The notes under the pieces are model-generated. The model ran no database searches and was not told the origin of the DNA. It worked only from the letters and a program-made list of their open reading frames with translations. Of a stretch of 64,000 bases of DNA, positions 20,503 to 29,210 are shown in pieces (position 1 is the stretch's first letter; each line of letters opens with the position of its first letter). This DNA is from Exiguobacterium alkaliphilum 12/1 (GTDB lineage: Bacteria > Bacillota > Bacilli > Exiguobacteriales > Exiguobacteriaceae). The translations under genes and the position numbers were made by a program. The stretch is taken from positions 124,001 through 188,000 of the forward strand of contig NZ_JJMW01000041.1 of the NCBI RefSeq assembly GCF_000714435.1, read 5' to 3'.

Positions 20503-21752
20503 AACAGCGCCCCCTCTCTCGACTCAATCCCGTACGACAGCCCTTGCGCCTCGAGCAACAACTTGTTGATAGCAAGACCGAGCCCGTGCCCATCCGACTG
20601 GTCCCCTTTCACGTACATGTTCCAAATGTTGGCGTGCATCGATTCCGGGATGCCCGGTCCCTCATCCTCGATTTCGAGTCGTCGCTCGGTGAGCCGGACC
20701 GTGATCATGCCGCCGACCGGGCTGGCATGATAGGCGTTTTGCAGGAAGTTCGACAAAATGCGTTCCATCGCCAACCGATCCGCCTGCACTGTCACGTCTT
20801 CGAGTTCAAGCGCGACCGTCACTTGCTTGTGCTTGAACGACTCTTCCATCCGTGAGACTGTTTCTTCAATCAACTCGTTCAAGTGAACAGGCTCGGTCGT
20901 AAGCGTCAGCTTCCCAGCCGATAGTTTCGAATACTCGAGCATCTGTGTGACGAGCCGGTCGATGCGGTCAACTTCCTCGGTCATGCTTCGCCCGGTCGCG
21001 GCCACATCTTCTTGTTTGACGATTCCGAGCTCGAGCATCTCTGCCTCGTTTCGCACGATGGCGAGCGGGGTACGAACGTCATGCGTGACCCCCGAGATGA
21101 ACGTGTTCTGCAGCCGTTCCTTCTCTTCGAGCGATGTGTTCATCTGCCGGACCGCTTCCGTCAAATCACCAATCTCGTCGTCGGTCACCGGTGGCAGCTT
21201 GAGTTCGTGCCGACCCGACATGATGGACGCGGTCGCATGTTTCAGCTCGATGAGCGGGGACGTCAAACGCCGCCCCATCCAATACGTGACGCCGACGGCG
21301 ACAAGAAGCGCAAGCAAAAAGCCACTGCCGAGAATGACGTAAATTTGGCGAAACTGAGGGTTCGACAGCGGGACCGGTGCATACGTCACGATTTGAACAT
21401 CCCCTTCTTCCCGAAGGAACGTCAAGAAACGCGTCCCGTTCACGCTAACCGTGTCCCGTTCCGACAAAGCATTCGGGTCGAGCATCGGCATCCTCTGACG
21501 GTGCATCCTACCTCCGCGCTCAAGATTGATTGGCTCTCCGTCTTGGAACACGAAGACATCGAGCTGTCCAGGGATGCCACGTCCGTCCACGAACGCCTCA
21601 TAAACAATCTCCGCCTCACGTGCCAGTTGGTCATAGCTCTCCGTCTCGGCGAAACGTCCAATCAACAGTGATGTCAGTGTGAATGTAAGAAGTGCCATGA
21701 CGACGAGCGGGAGGACCGCGGTCCAAAGCAATTTCTTCATCAACCGGCTCAT
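20484..21752 (-). CDS. sensor histidine kinase, HAMP-containing
   Basis: 422 residues. Two membrane helices (about 8-30 and 135-160) enclose an extracellular domain of about 100 residues. A HAMP region follows (MGRRLTSPLIELKHA), then the phosphoacceptor HDVRTPLAIVRNEAE, an N box (SNFLQNAYHAS) and G boxes (EDEGPGIPE, GHGLGLAINKLL). It overlaps the response regulator stop by four bases. The pair probably controls the divergent secreted protein gene at 22543, judging by phased repeats in that promoter. Signal unknown; envelope stress is a guess. Confidence 0.93.
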   Translation of the reverse strand: MSRLMKKLLWTAVLPLVVMALLTFTLTSLLIGRFAETESYDQLAREAEIVYEAFVDGRGIPGQLDVFVFQDGEPINLERGGRMHRQRMPMLDPNALSERDTVSVNGTRFLTFLREEGDVQIVTYAPVPLSNPQFRQIYVILGSGFLLALLVAVGVTYWMGRRLTSPLIELKHATASIMSGRHELKLPPVTDDEIGDLTEAVRQMNTSLEEKERLQNTFISGVTHDVRTPLAIVRNEAEMLELGIVKQEDVAATGRSMTEEVDRIDRLVTQMLEYSKLSAGKLTLTTEPVHLNELIEETVSRMEESFKHKQVTVALELEDVTVQADRLAMERILSNFLQNAYHASPVGGMITVRLTERRLEIEDEGPGIPESMHANIWNMYVKGDQSDGHGLGLAINKLLLEAQGLSYGIESREGALFWIMWD

Positions 21753-22399
21753 CGCACCTCCTCCAATCGATACCCGACGCGGTGCACGGTCTTCAATTGC
21801 CGCTTCATCGTCGGCAACTTGTCACGCAACTGTTTGACGTGCGTATCGACCGTGCGCGTGTCCCCGGCGAACGTATAGTCCCACACCTCATCAAGTAGCC
21901 GATTCCGGTCGATGGCTTCTCCGCTATGCTTCAAAAAGTAGAGCAACAACTCATACTCTTTATTCGTCATGCGAATCGAACGGCCGTCATCGGTCACCGT
22001 CCGGGAGCGAGCATCCACCGTCATGTCGCCGAACGAGATTTCATCCGTCTGTTTGACGAGACGCTTCAGGCGGATTTCGAGTTCTTTCAATACAATCGGT
22101 TTGACCAAATAATCGTCAGCCCCGAGCTCAAGTCCGAACACACGGTCATCCGCCTCGCCCCGTGCCGTCGCCAAGATGATGACAGGAGCAGGCCGCAACG
22201 CCTTCAATTTCGGAATGAGCGTCCACCCTTCCCCGTCCGGCAAGCGCACGTCGAGGAGGACCGCATCGAACGGTTGCTCAAGCTGTCGCTTCGCCTCGGC
22301 GAGCGTACCGGCCACACGAACGTGAAAACCAGCATACGTCAGAAAGCGGGCAAGTCCGTCCGCTAATTTGGGTTCATCTTCGACCACGAGTACGTTCAT
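21749..22399 (-). CDS. OmpR family response regulator
   Basis: 216 residues from the ATG at 22399 (GGAGG nine bases ahead). Receiver domain: acidic pocket EDE, phosphoacceptor in VLLDVRLPDGEGW, Thr in ATARGE, Lys in YLVKPI. C-terminal winged helix: MTNKEYELLLYFLKHSG, RTVDTHVKQLRDKL, HRVGYRLE. Partner of the kinase that follows. Binds DNA as tandem direct repeats in this family. Confidence 0.95.
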   Translation of the reverse strand: MNVLVVEDEPKLADGLARFLTYAGFHVRVAGTLAEAKRQLEQPFDAVLLDVRLPDGEGWTLIPKLKALRPAPVIILATARGEADDRVFGLELGADDYLVKPIVLKELEIRLKRLVKQTDEISFGDMTVDARSRTVTDDGRSIRMTNKEYELLLYFLKHSGEAIDRNRLLDEVWDYTFAGDTRTVDTHVKQLRDKLPTMKRQLKTVHRVGYRLEEVR

Positions 22400-22464
22400 C
22401 TCTATCGCCTCCACTTTGATTATATCGTATCGGGAAACAGACCCCATCGTTTCCCAAAGACAAT

Positions 22465-22517
22465 TTGCAAAAACCTTGCAACTCCCTCACAACTTTTGAA
22501 CGGTCGCGCCCTACACT
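22465..22517 (+). promoter_or_regulatory. promoter with 11-bp-phased direct repeats, probable response-regulator site
   Basis: TTGCAA at 22465-22470 and again at 22476-22481, then the related TCACAA at 22487-22492: three hexamers 11 bases apart. The -10 candidate is TACACT (22512-22517); the third repeat overlaps the -35 position, where no good -35 hexamer exists. This is how OmpR-type activators commonly engage promoters. Confidence 0.5.
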
Positions 22518-22542
22518 TGAGGTAGTAAAGGAGGAGATTGAC

Positions 22543-23106
22543 ATGAATAAATTAGCAATCGCCCTGGCCGGCCTACTTGTCGTCTCAGGCACAGGCGTCT
22601 ATGCCGCCACGAACGATACGACAACGACTGACGGAACGGAAACGACGACACAATGTGAGCGCGGCGAACGCGGGGAGCGCGGGATGTTCGGTGACCGGGC
22701 AGCCGGACAAGCCGCCTTACTCGAGGCGCTCGGGTTGACCGAGGACGAAGTGGCAGCAGCACGTGAGGAAGGGCAGTCACTTCCTGAGTTGGCCGAATCG
22801 AAAGGAATCACCATCGAACAGTTCATCGAGGCGATGATCGCGTCTCATGAAGCCAAACTCGACGCAGCGGTCGAATCCGGTGATTTGACGCAAGAAGAGG
22901 CCGATTCAATCCTTGCCGAGCATGAGGCGCGCTTCGCCGACGTCACGAGTTATGACGACCTAGACGAGATACGCGGTTTTGGCGGAGGACGTCATCGGGG
23001 CGGACACGGCCCACATCACGGTGGTCCATTCGGCGGGTCGAACACAGATGAGGATACACCTTCAAACGATGACAACGTAGACGACCAGAGCACGAATTCA
23101 TTGTAA
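22543..23106 (+). CDS. secreted acidic protein, probably controlled by the adjacent two-component system
   Basis: 187 residues from the ATG at 22543 (AAAGGAGGAG upstream). Signal peptide ending near VYAATN. A Thr-rich spacer and a charged CERGERGERG stretch precede a helical domain (ALGLTEDEVAAAREEGQSL..., residues about 60-145) that looks like the small exported LTxEE-type domains related to DUF2680. The tail is Gly/His-rich (RHRGGHGPHHGG), then very acidic. Function unknown; divergent from the regulator-kinase pair. Confidence 0.8.
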   Translation: MNKLAIALAGLLVVSGTGVYAATNDTTTTDGTETTTQCERGERGERGMFGDRAAGQAALLEALGLTEDEVAAAREEGQSLPELAESKGITIEQFIEAMIASHEAKLDAAVESGDLTQEEADSILAEHEARFADVTSYDDLDEIRGFGGGRHRGGHGPHHGGPFGGSNTDEDTPSNDDNVDDQSTNSL

Positions 23107-23109
23107 GCA

Positions 23110-23139
23110 AAAAGGCAACCGCGCGGCGGTTGCCTTTTC
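23110..23139. terminator. bidirectional terminator
   Basis: AAAAGGCAACCGC and GCGGTTGCCTTTT form a stem between convergent genes. Confidence 0.88.
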
Positions 23140-23845
23140 ATATGGCCAACAATAAGAGCGAATAACCGACGAGCCCGACGGCGAAGGCTCGAAAACTGCT
23201 GTCCCGTTCCTCTGGCAGCTCTTCTTTCATGACGTTCAAGATGATGCCCCCGGCCAAAAACGCGACGATGATGGACAACGTCAATTCATCGAGCGCCGAG
23301 AACGCGCCGACGCCCCACCCAGCGAGCACCGAAAGGGACAATAAGAGCCGTCCTTCCCGATCATACATCGCTTTGTGATGGTGTCTCAGCCCTTGGTCGA
23401 CCGTGATGAAATGAATCCCTAGCGCAAAGAAGTAAAGCGTCATCGTCCATGCATTATCGAACGCACTCTCGGCGAGCACATAGCCGATGCTGAAGTTATA
23501 GAAAACGAACAGCGCCATATGAATCCAGAACACGCTGCCGCTCCCGCGCCGACTCATCTGTGTGGCGAGTCGCTCGAGCCCGTAAAACGCGGCCAGGCCA
23601 ATCATGCTGACGACGAGAATATGATTCTCAACCGACGCGAAAAGCCCGTCCTCTAAATGACCTTCCAACTGTTCTTGATATTCATTCAACTCCGGTAAGA
23701 GGTGCAAGAAGACATAAGCCACCGCGACGCCGCCAGCGAGCGATAAAAAACGACTGCGCGGCGTCTCACGCACATGAATCAAGTTTCCCGAGAAATAATG
23801 GATCAAGGCAAACCCGATGGCAAACAATAAGCTCAACCAAAACAT
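23138..23845 (-). CDS. ZIP-like integral membrane protein
   Basis: 235 residues from the ATG at 23845, with GGAGGTG eight bases ahead; the GTG at 23863 would sit before the ribosome site. About seven or eight membrane helices. HLLPEL near residue 55 recalls the metal-site motifs of ZIP metal transporters, and DQGLRHHHKAMYD provides a cytosolic His cluster. Zinc or other metal transport is possible, but the match is weak. Confidence 0.65.
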   Translation of the reverse strand: MFWLSLLFAIGFALIHYFSGNLIHVRETPRSRFLSLAGGVAVAYVFLHLLPELNEYQEQLEGHLEDGLFASVENHILVVSMIGLAAFYGLERLATQMSRRGSGSVFWIHMALFVFYNFSIGYVLAESAFDNAWTMTLYFFALGIHFITVDQGLRHHHKAMYDREGRLLLSLSVLAGWGVGAFSALDELTLSIIVAFLAGGIILNVMKEELPEERDSSFRAFAVGLVGYSLLLLAI

Positions 23846-23933
23846 TCCATCCACCTCCGACACTTACCCGTCAGCCGAACGATTAGACGACTCCCGGTCC
23901 TTGTTCCTTACCCGAGTGCTTTGCCGAATACTC

Positions 23934-25844
23934 TCATTCGCCTCGTTCGGCTCGTTGCCGTGCTCGAATCTCTTTCTCGACGCGACGGAGCGCCTTTTTT
24001 GAACCGCGGGCAAAGTCATGGGCTTCCTTGCGGTCCCGGTAATCGACGAACAACGTCTCGAGGTCATAACCATCCGGATACAAGTCGAGCGCTTTCGCCT
24101 CAAGCCGGACACGACGGAGCGGATAATCGTTAGACACGCCGTCGACATACACGATGACTTGGCGTAACGATTCGTCCATCGCATAGACGAGACCAACTTG
24201 ATCCGTCTCGAGCAGGCGGACCCGATCCCCTTTCTCGAAGCGTTCATCCGGTTCGATGACCGGTCGGACGAGTTCTTGCGCGAGTCGTGATGAATCGACG
24301 AGCGACTGATCATACGTTTTATCATGCATGTAGCGTTCCGCCTGCTTCAAAATGCTCACGGGCAGTTTCATTTTTCGGGCGATGAACAAGGCGTTACTGT
24401 CGCCGGACTGTCCAATCAACAGTCGATACTTCGGCTCGAGCGTGTCCGGGTCGAACTGCATCGCTGCATTCATGAAGTCCGGGTGCATCTCCGAGTACGC
24501 TTTGATCTCCCCGTAATGGGTCGAAGCGACGACGAGGCAGCCTCGCTTGTATGCCTCTTCTAAAATCGCGATGGCGAGGGCCGCTCCCTCGTTCGGTTCC
24601 GTCCCGCTTCCGATTTCATCGAATAATAGTAATGATCGCTTCCCTGCCTTCTGCATGATGCTCGCCACGTTATGCATATGGGCCGAGAACGTGCTGAGCG
24701 CCGACCCCATATCCTGGTTGTCCCCGATATCGACGAATACGTCGTCAAACGTCGAGATGTCCGTGTCCGGATGTGCCGGGATATGAAGCCCGCTCATCGT
24801 CATCAAACTGAGCAGACCGATCGTCTTCAAGACGACCGTCTTCCCGCCGGCGTTCGGTCCAGTGATGATGAGACCGCGATACGTCTCACCGAGCGAGAAG
24901 TCGAGGGGGACCGCTCGTTCGAGAAGCGGGTGGCGGACTTGTTTCAAACGGATTTTTCCGATGGCGTTCACGCGCGGGGCGATGCCGTCGATGGCTTGGC
25001 TATACTTCCCTTTCGCGAACACCATGTCGTATTGGGCGATGACGTCGAGTGTCGCCTCGATGGTCGGTAACGCCTCGGCCACCATGCCGGTGAGCGTGGC
25101 GAGCACTTGGTAGATTTCGACCGCCTCCTCGGTCCGTTTGACGACGAGTTCTGCGTTCAGTTTTGCTACCGCTTCGGGCTCGATGAAGACAGTCGTGCCA
25201 CGGCTCGACGTGTCGATGATCGTCCCGGCGATTTTATGCTTATACGAGGCCTTGATCGGAATCGTGAATCGGTCTTGTTTTTTCGTCACGAAACCGTCTT
25301 GAATCGCTTCCCGGTTCGCCGCACTCTTCAAAAACTTACTCAATCGCTCCTCGATCCGTCCTTCGAGAATCTCGATTTGCTTACGGACACGCTTCAATTC
25401 TTTCGATGCCTCGTCGACGACGCGTCCCCCGCGAATCGACTGGATAATGTCTTCCTCAATCTGACGCCACTCGCTCATCTCACCGGCGTACATGGATAAG
25501 AGCGGGGCGAAGAACGCCTGCTCCGTCATGAATCGCTTCAACTTCCGGGCACCGCGGAAAAACTCGGCGACATCTTCTAATTCGCTCGCCTCAAGTTGAA
25601 TCCCGCGGCTGATTTTCCCGATGAGCGGTTCCATCGCGGACACGCCGATAAATGGGACGTGTGACGTCGCGTCGAGAATCGCGCGCGCCTCTGTCGTCTC
25701 TTGCAGTCGTTTTTTCACCGTTTGTAGGTGGCTCGTCGGACGCTGGTTGCATAACAACTTCCGTCCGAATCCGCTGATGCAGTATCGTTCGACGCGTTGG
25801 ATGAGTTCAGTATATTGTAATTTTTCTAATGTTTGTTCGTTCAT
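23934..25844 (-). CDS. MutS2-like ATPase without Smr domain
   Basis: 636 residues. The clamp/lever part (1-300) includes KKQDRFTIPIKASYKHKIAG and TVFIEPEAV as in MutS2. The ATPase domain has Walker A GPNAGGKTV, Walker B LLLFDEIGSGTEP and the STHYGEIK switch. MutS2 proteins are usually about 780 residues and end with a Smr nuclease domain; here the protein stops after a short KOW-like segment (FEKGDRVRLLETDQVGLVYA) and a basic tail. It is probably a MutS2 paralogue with a ribosome- or DNA-related role but no Smr activity. GGAGAG precedes the ATG. Confidence 0.88.
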   Translation of the reverse strand: MNEQTLEKLQYTELIQRVERYCISGFGRKLLCNQRPTSHLQTVKKRLQETTEARAILDATSHVPFIGVSAMEPLIGKISRGIQLEASELEDVAEFFRGARKLKRFMTEQAFFAPLLSMYAGEMSEWRQIEEDIIQSIRGGRVVDEASKELKRVRKQIEILEGRIEERLSKFLKSAANREAIQDGFVTKKQDRFTIPIKASYKHKIAGTIIDTSSRGTTVFIEPEAVAKLNAELVVKRTEEAVEIYQVLATLTGMVAEALPTIEATLDVIAQYDMVFAKGKYSQAIDGIAPRVNAIGKIRLKQVRHPLLERAVPLDFSLGETYRGLIITGPNAGGKTVVLKTIGLLSLMTMSGLHIPAHPDTDISTFDDVFVDIGDNQDMGSALSTFSAHMHNVASIMQKAGKRSLLLFDEIGSGTEPNEGAALAIAILEEAYKRGCLVVASTHYGEIKAYSEMHPDFMNAAMQFDPDTLEPKYRLLIGQSGDSNALFIARKMKLPVSILKQAERYMHDKTYDQSLVDSSRLAQELVRPVIEPDERFEKGDRVRLLETDQVGLVYAMDESLRQVIVYVDGVSNDYPLRRVRLEAKALDLYPDGYDLETLFVDYRDRKEAHDFARGSKKALRRVEKEIRARQRAERGE

Positions 25845-26100
25845 GGGAATCTCTCCTTAAATATGATGGAGATACCGCGCAAACAAAAAGCGTCGGCCGA
25901 TGACGACCAACGCAAAAAGACAGACCGGTGTCTGGCAGTTTATGAAGGGCGGTATCTGTAACAGAACATGAAGGCATGACAAAAACACGCGTCATCCGAC
26001 ATTTTTCAGTTCGTTAGGCAGATACGACCTCACTCATTAACATGCAACACCTTTCTCATTCAGTTTCGCCCTAACTATACAACAGATTTTCGAAGAAGTA
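25845..26100. other. intergenic region upstream of the MutS2-like gene
   Basis: About 250 bases with no convincing gene. Several short inverted repeats occur on the minus strand, so this could be a structured leader for the MutS2-like gene, but I cannot match it to a known element. A 62-codon minus-strand frame that runs into the MutS2 start has no ribosome site. Confidence 0.4.
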
Positions 26101-26108
26101 AAATTTCT

Positions 26109-26160
26109 AGAGAACGCTTTCAAATTAGGTCTTGATATCTATATTCGGGCGTGCTATGTT
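26109..26160 (+). promoter_or_regulatory. cre site and promoter of the EIIA-antiterminator-EIICB operon
   Basis: AGAGAACGCTTTCAA (26109-26123; complement TTGAAAGCGTTCTCT) matches the catabolite-response consensus at 13 of 15 bases. Nine bases on, TTGATA (26132-26137), 17 bases and TATGTT (26155-26160) form a sigma-A promoter. CcpA would sit just upstream of the polymerase. Confidence 0.65.
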
Positions 26161-26185
26161 GAGGGTGACGAAACGAATAATGATC

Positions 26186-26268
26186 ACATGTGACTGATTC
26201 GATCAGGCATGGGGTAAGACGAAAGGCTCACGCCACCCGTCTATACTCCATGCCTGTTTTGTTTTTTC
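26186..26268 (+). promoter_or_regulatory. GlcT-type RAT antiterminator / terminator
   Basis: TGACTGATTCGATCAGGCAT (26191-26210) closely resembles the RNA antiterminator of B. subtilis GlcT. It overlaps a terminator: AGGCATGG (26205-26212) pairs with CCATGCCT (26248-26255), followed by a T-rich tract. The antiterminator encoded two genes downstream is the obvious ligand. Confidence 0.85.
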
Positions 26269-26302
26269 ACAATCATTTTTCGAACGAAAGGATGAATCGA
26301 AG

Positions 26303-26791
26303 ATGTTATTGAATAAGTGGATGAAGAGACATACACTGACACTTTATGCACCCATGGAAGGAGACATCATTCCACTTGAGGAGGTGAGCGACCCAGTGTT
26401 CAGCGAGAAGATGATGGGCGACGGAATCGCCATCATGCCGACTGACGGGACAGTCGTCGCACCGGCCAAAGGGACCATCGTTCAAGTCGCACCGACGAAG
26501 CATGCAATCGGGATTCGCACCGATGACGGCGCTGAAATTTTGATTCATGTCGGGCTCGACACGGTCGAACTTGCAGGTGACCCGTTTACCGTGCATGTGA
26601 ACGTCGACGATTCGGTCGAGGTCGGTCAACCGCTGCTCACAGCGAACCTCGAACAGATTCATCAAGCCGGAAAAGACACGGTCACGCCGATGATCGTCAC
26701 GAACGGTGGCGAGCTGAAGGAACCTTACGTCTTCCATACAGGCGGTCCTGCCCTCTCTGGCAAGACGGTCGTCGCTCAAGCGGAACAATGA
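26303..26791 (+). CDS. crr: PTS sugar EIIA component, glucose type
   Basis: 162 residues, a stand-alone IIA-Glc domain with phosphohistidine at about residue 82 ([13 protein letters not shown]) and the second active-site His in TKHAIGIR. It takes phosphate from HPr and passes it to EIIB domains, probably that of the EIICB two genes downstream, which has no IIA of its own. AAAGGATG precedes the ATG. First gene of the operon after the RAT. Confidence 0.92.
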   Translation: MLLNKWMKRHTLTLYAPMEGDIIPLEEVSDPVFSEKMMGDGIAIMPTDGTVVAPAKGTIVQVAPTKHAIGIRTDDGAEILIHVGLDTVELAGDPFTVHVNVDDSVEVGQPLLTANLEQIHQAGKDTVTPMIVTNGGELKEPYVFHTGGPALSGKTVVAQAEQ

Positions 26792-26810
26792 CTCCTCGAT
26801 AGGAGGAACC

Positions 26811-27659
26811 ATGTTAAAAATCAAAAAAATCTTGAACAACAATGCGGTCATCGTCTCAGACGACGGGGAAGAGAAGATTGCCATCGGGCCGGGCGTCGCG
26901 TTTAAGAAGGCGCGCAACGACGTCGTCAATCCGCATAAAATCGAGAAACTGTTCGTCATGTCCGAAGGCGACAAGTTTCAACAACTCTTGAGCCGCATCC
27001 CGGTCGAACATTTCACGATTTCTGAAGAGATCATTAGTCACGCGGAAAAGCGGCTCGAGACGACGTTCAACGAACACATCCACGTCGTGTTGACCGACCA
27101 TATCTCGTTTGCCATCGAACGGGAGCAAGAAGGCATCTCGCTTCGCAACAAGCTGCTGAACGAGATAAAAATTTTGTATCGTAACGAGTATGAGATCGGC
27201 CTCTGGGCGATTCAACACATCGAGGACAAGCTCGGGGTGAAGATGCCGAAGGACGAGGCCGCCTTCATCGCGCTCCACATCCATACGCTCAAAGTGAAAG
27301 GAGGTGATTTACGCAAGACGGTCAAACAGACGACGATCGTACGAGACATGATTCAATCGATTTCACGACGACTCGACCTCTCTATCGAAGAAGATGACTT
27401 ATCATACCAACGTTTATTAACACATTTACGATTCGTCATGGATCGGGTCAACCATTACGATCACCACACGATTGACGAGGACATGTTGACGATGATTCAA
27501 ACGAAATTCTCGTCTGCTTACGCGTGTGCGTCTGATGTCGCAACGGAAATGGAAGACTTATACGGCATCGTCTTGCCCGAATCAGAGCTCGGTTACATCA
27601 CGCTTCACATTCAACGCCTGCAAGACCAACACCATCAAAAAGGAGGACATTCACAATGA
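26811..27659 (+). CDS. BglG family antiterminator, GlcT-like
   Basis: 282 residues. RNA-binding CAT domain (MLKIKKILNNNAVIV, residues 1-55), PRD1 (TDHISFAIER, FIALHIHTLK) and PRD2 (LLTHLRFVMDR, GYITLHIQRL) with their conserved histidines. The RAT at 26191-26210 is of the GlcT type. Unlike B. subtilis, where glcT lies before its RAT, here the gene is inside the operon it controls, so it is autoregulated. The stop overlaps the EIICB start. Confidence 0.9.
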   Translation: MLKIKKILNNNAVIVSDDGEEKIAIGPGVAFKKARNDVVNPHKIEKLFVMSEGDKFQQLLSRIPVEHFTISEEIISHAEKRLETTFNEHIHVVLTDHISFAIEREQEGISLRNKLLNEIKILYRNEYEIGLWAIQHIEDKLGVKMPKDEAAFIALHIHTLKVKGGDLRKTVKQTTIVRDMIQSISRRLDLSIEEDDLSYQRLLTHLRFVMDRVNHYDHHTIDEDMLTMIQTKFSSAYACASDVATEMEDLYGIVLPESELGYITLHIQRLQDQHHQKGGHSQ

Positions 27660-29143
27660 TGAACTTTTTACAACGTCTCGGACGTTCCCTCATGTTGCCG
27701 GTTGCGGTACTTCCTGCAGCGGCCATCCTCATGGGAATCGGTTACTGGATCGACCCGGTCGGCTGGGGTTCTGAAAACATTGCTGCCGCATTCTTAATTA
27801 AAGCCGGTGCAGCCATCATCGATAACATTCCAATCCTCTTCGCCGTCGGGGTCGCCCTCGGGATGGCGAAAAACCGTGACGGCTCGGCCGCCCTTAGTGG
27901 TCTTGTCGCTTATCTCACGGTCACGACGCTTCTGTCTGCAGGATCGGTCGCCTTGTTCCAAGGGGTCGACGTCGAAGCCGTCAACCCGGCGTTCGGACGC
28001 ATCGGTAACGCGTTCGTCGGTATTCTCTCGGGTATCGTCGCCGCTCAAATGTATAACCGCTTCAGCCACGTGAAATTGCCTGACGCCCTCGCCTTCTTCA
28101 GCGGCAAGCGTCTCGTTCCAATCATGACGGCGTTCTCCATGATTCTCGTCTCGGTCGCGCTCTACTTCATTTGGCCGGTCGTCTACACTGGACTCGTCGG
28201 ATTCGGTGAATCGATTTCACGTCTCGGCGCGTTCGGTGCCGGCCTTTACGGCTTCTTTAACCGTCTGTTGATTCCGACCGGTCTTCACCACGCCTTGAAC
28301 TCGGTGTTCTGGTTCGACGTGGCCGGTATCAACGACATCGGAAACTTCTGGTCGGGTGAAGGCGAGAAAGGGATCACGGGACGTTACCAAGCCGGCTTCT
28401 TCCCAATCATGATGTTCGGTCTCCCGGCAGCAGCACTCGCGATGTATCACACAGCGAAAACGAAACGGAAAAAACAAGCGGCTTCACTCCTTCTCGCCGC
28501 AGCGTTCGCCTCATTCTTCACAGGGGTCACAGAACCGCTCGAGTTCTCGTTCATGTTCCTCGCGCCAGTCCTTTACCTCGTGCATGCAGTGTTGACAGGT
28601 GTCTCGCTCTTCATCGCAGCGACGTTCCAATGGACGGCCGGATTCGGGTTCAGCGCCGGGCTAGTCGACTTCGTGCTCAGCTCACGGTTGCCGCTCGCGA
28701 ACCAACCGTACATGTTGCTCGTCCAAGGTCTCGTCTTCGGTGCCATCTACTATACGATCTTCCGCTTCATGATCGTCAAACTCAACTTGGCGACACCAGG
28801 TCGCGAATCGGATGAGGCGGTCGATGCCGTCGCAACCGAGACAGCGCCTGAAGGCGACACGAAAACAGCTCCAGTCGCAGCCGGCGGACAATACTCGGCC
28901 ATGGCAGCGATGATTTACGACGGACTCGGTGGCGACCAAAACGTCACAGGCATCGAGTCTTGTGTCACGCGTCTCCGTGTCGACGTGAAAGACATGGACA
29001 CGGTCGACCAAGCACAAATCAAGAAAGCAGGCATCCCTGGAATCAAGGTTGTCAGCCCGAACCACATTCAAGTCATCGTCGGGACGAACGTCCAGTTCGT
29101 CCTCGAAGAAATTGAAAAACTCCGGAGCCACCGCGCCGGATAA
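27656..29143 (+). CDS. PTS EIICB transporter, N-acetylglucosamine-type (NagP-like)
   Basis: 495 residues: EIIC with about ten membrane segments (1-385), a linker of about 40 residues, and EIIB with phosphocysteine near 436 (IESCVTRLRVDV). FNRLLIPTGLHHALNSVFWF and FFPIMMFGLPAA fit GlcNAc transporters better than PtsG glucose transporters. It should import and phosphorylate GlcNAc, or possibly glucose, using EIIA from the first gene. AAAAGGAGG lies before the ATG. Confidence 0.88.
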   Translation: MMNFLQRLGRSLMLPVAVLPAAAILMGIGYWIDPVGWGSENIAAAFLIKAGAAIIDNIPILFAVGVALGMAKNRDGSAALSGLVAYLTVTTLLSAGSVALFQGVDVEAVNPAFGRIGNAFVGILSGIVAAQMYNRFSHVKLPDALAFFSGKRLVPIMTAFSMILVSVALYFIWPVVYTGLVGFGESISRLGAFGAGLYGFFNRLLIPTGLHHALNSVFWFDVAGINDIGNFWSGEGEKGITGRYQAGFFPIMMFGLPAAALAMYHTAKTKRKKQAASLLLAAAFASFFTGVTEPLEFSFMFLAPVLYLVHAVLTGVSLFIAATFQWTAGFGFSAGLVDFVLSSRLPLANQPYMLLVQGLVFGAIYYTIFRFMIVKLNLATPGRESDEAVDAVATETAPEGDTKTAPVAAGGQYSAMAAMIYDGLGGDQNVTGIESCVTRLRVDVKDMDTVDQAQIKKAGIPGIKVVSPNHIQVIVGTNVQFVLEEIEKLRSHRAG

Positions 29144-29149
29144 ATGATG

Positions 29150-29176
29150 AAAGCCACCTCAAGCGAGGTGGCTTTT
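29150..29176 (+). terminator. terminator of the EIIA-antiterminator-EIICB operon
   Basis: AAAGCCACCTC pairs with GAGGTGGCTTTT around a short loop. Confidence 0.88.
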
Positions 29177-29210
29177 CCTATAGTCGACGCATCAAGTGTA
29201 ACGCAAAACG

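Noticed and set aside
25807..25995. 62-codon minus-strand frame running into the MutS2 start
   Set aside because: No ribosome site and an unlikely composition; it is probably part of the leader.
27656..29143. PtsG glucose-specific EIICBA
   Set aside because: No fused EIIA, and the LLIPTGLHHALNSVFWF region follows GlcNAc transporters; kept as NagP-like.
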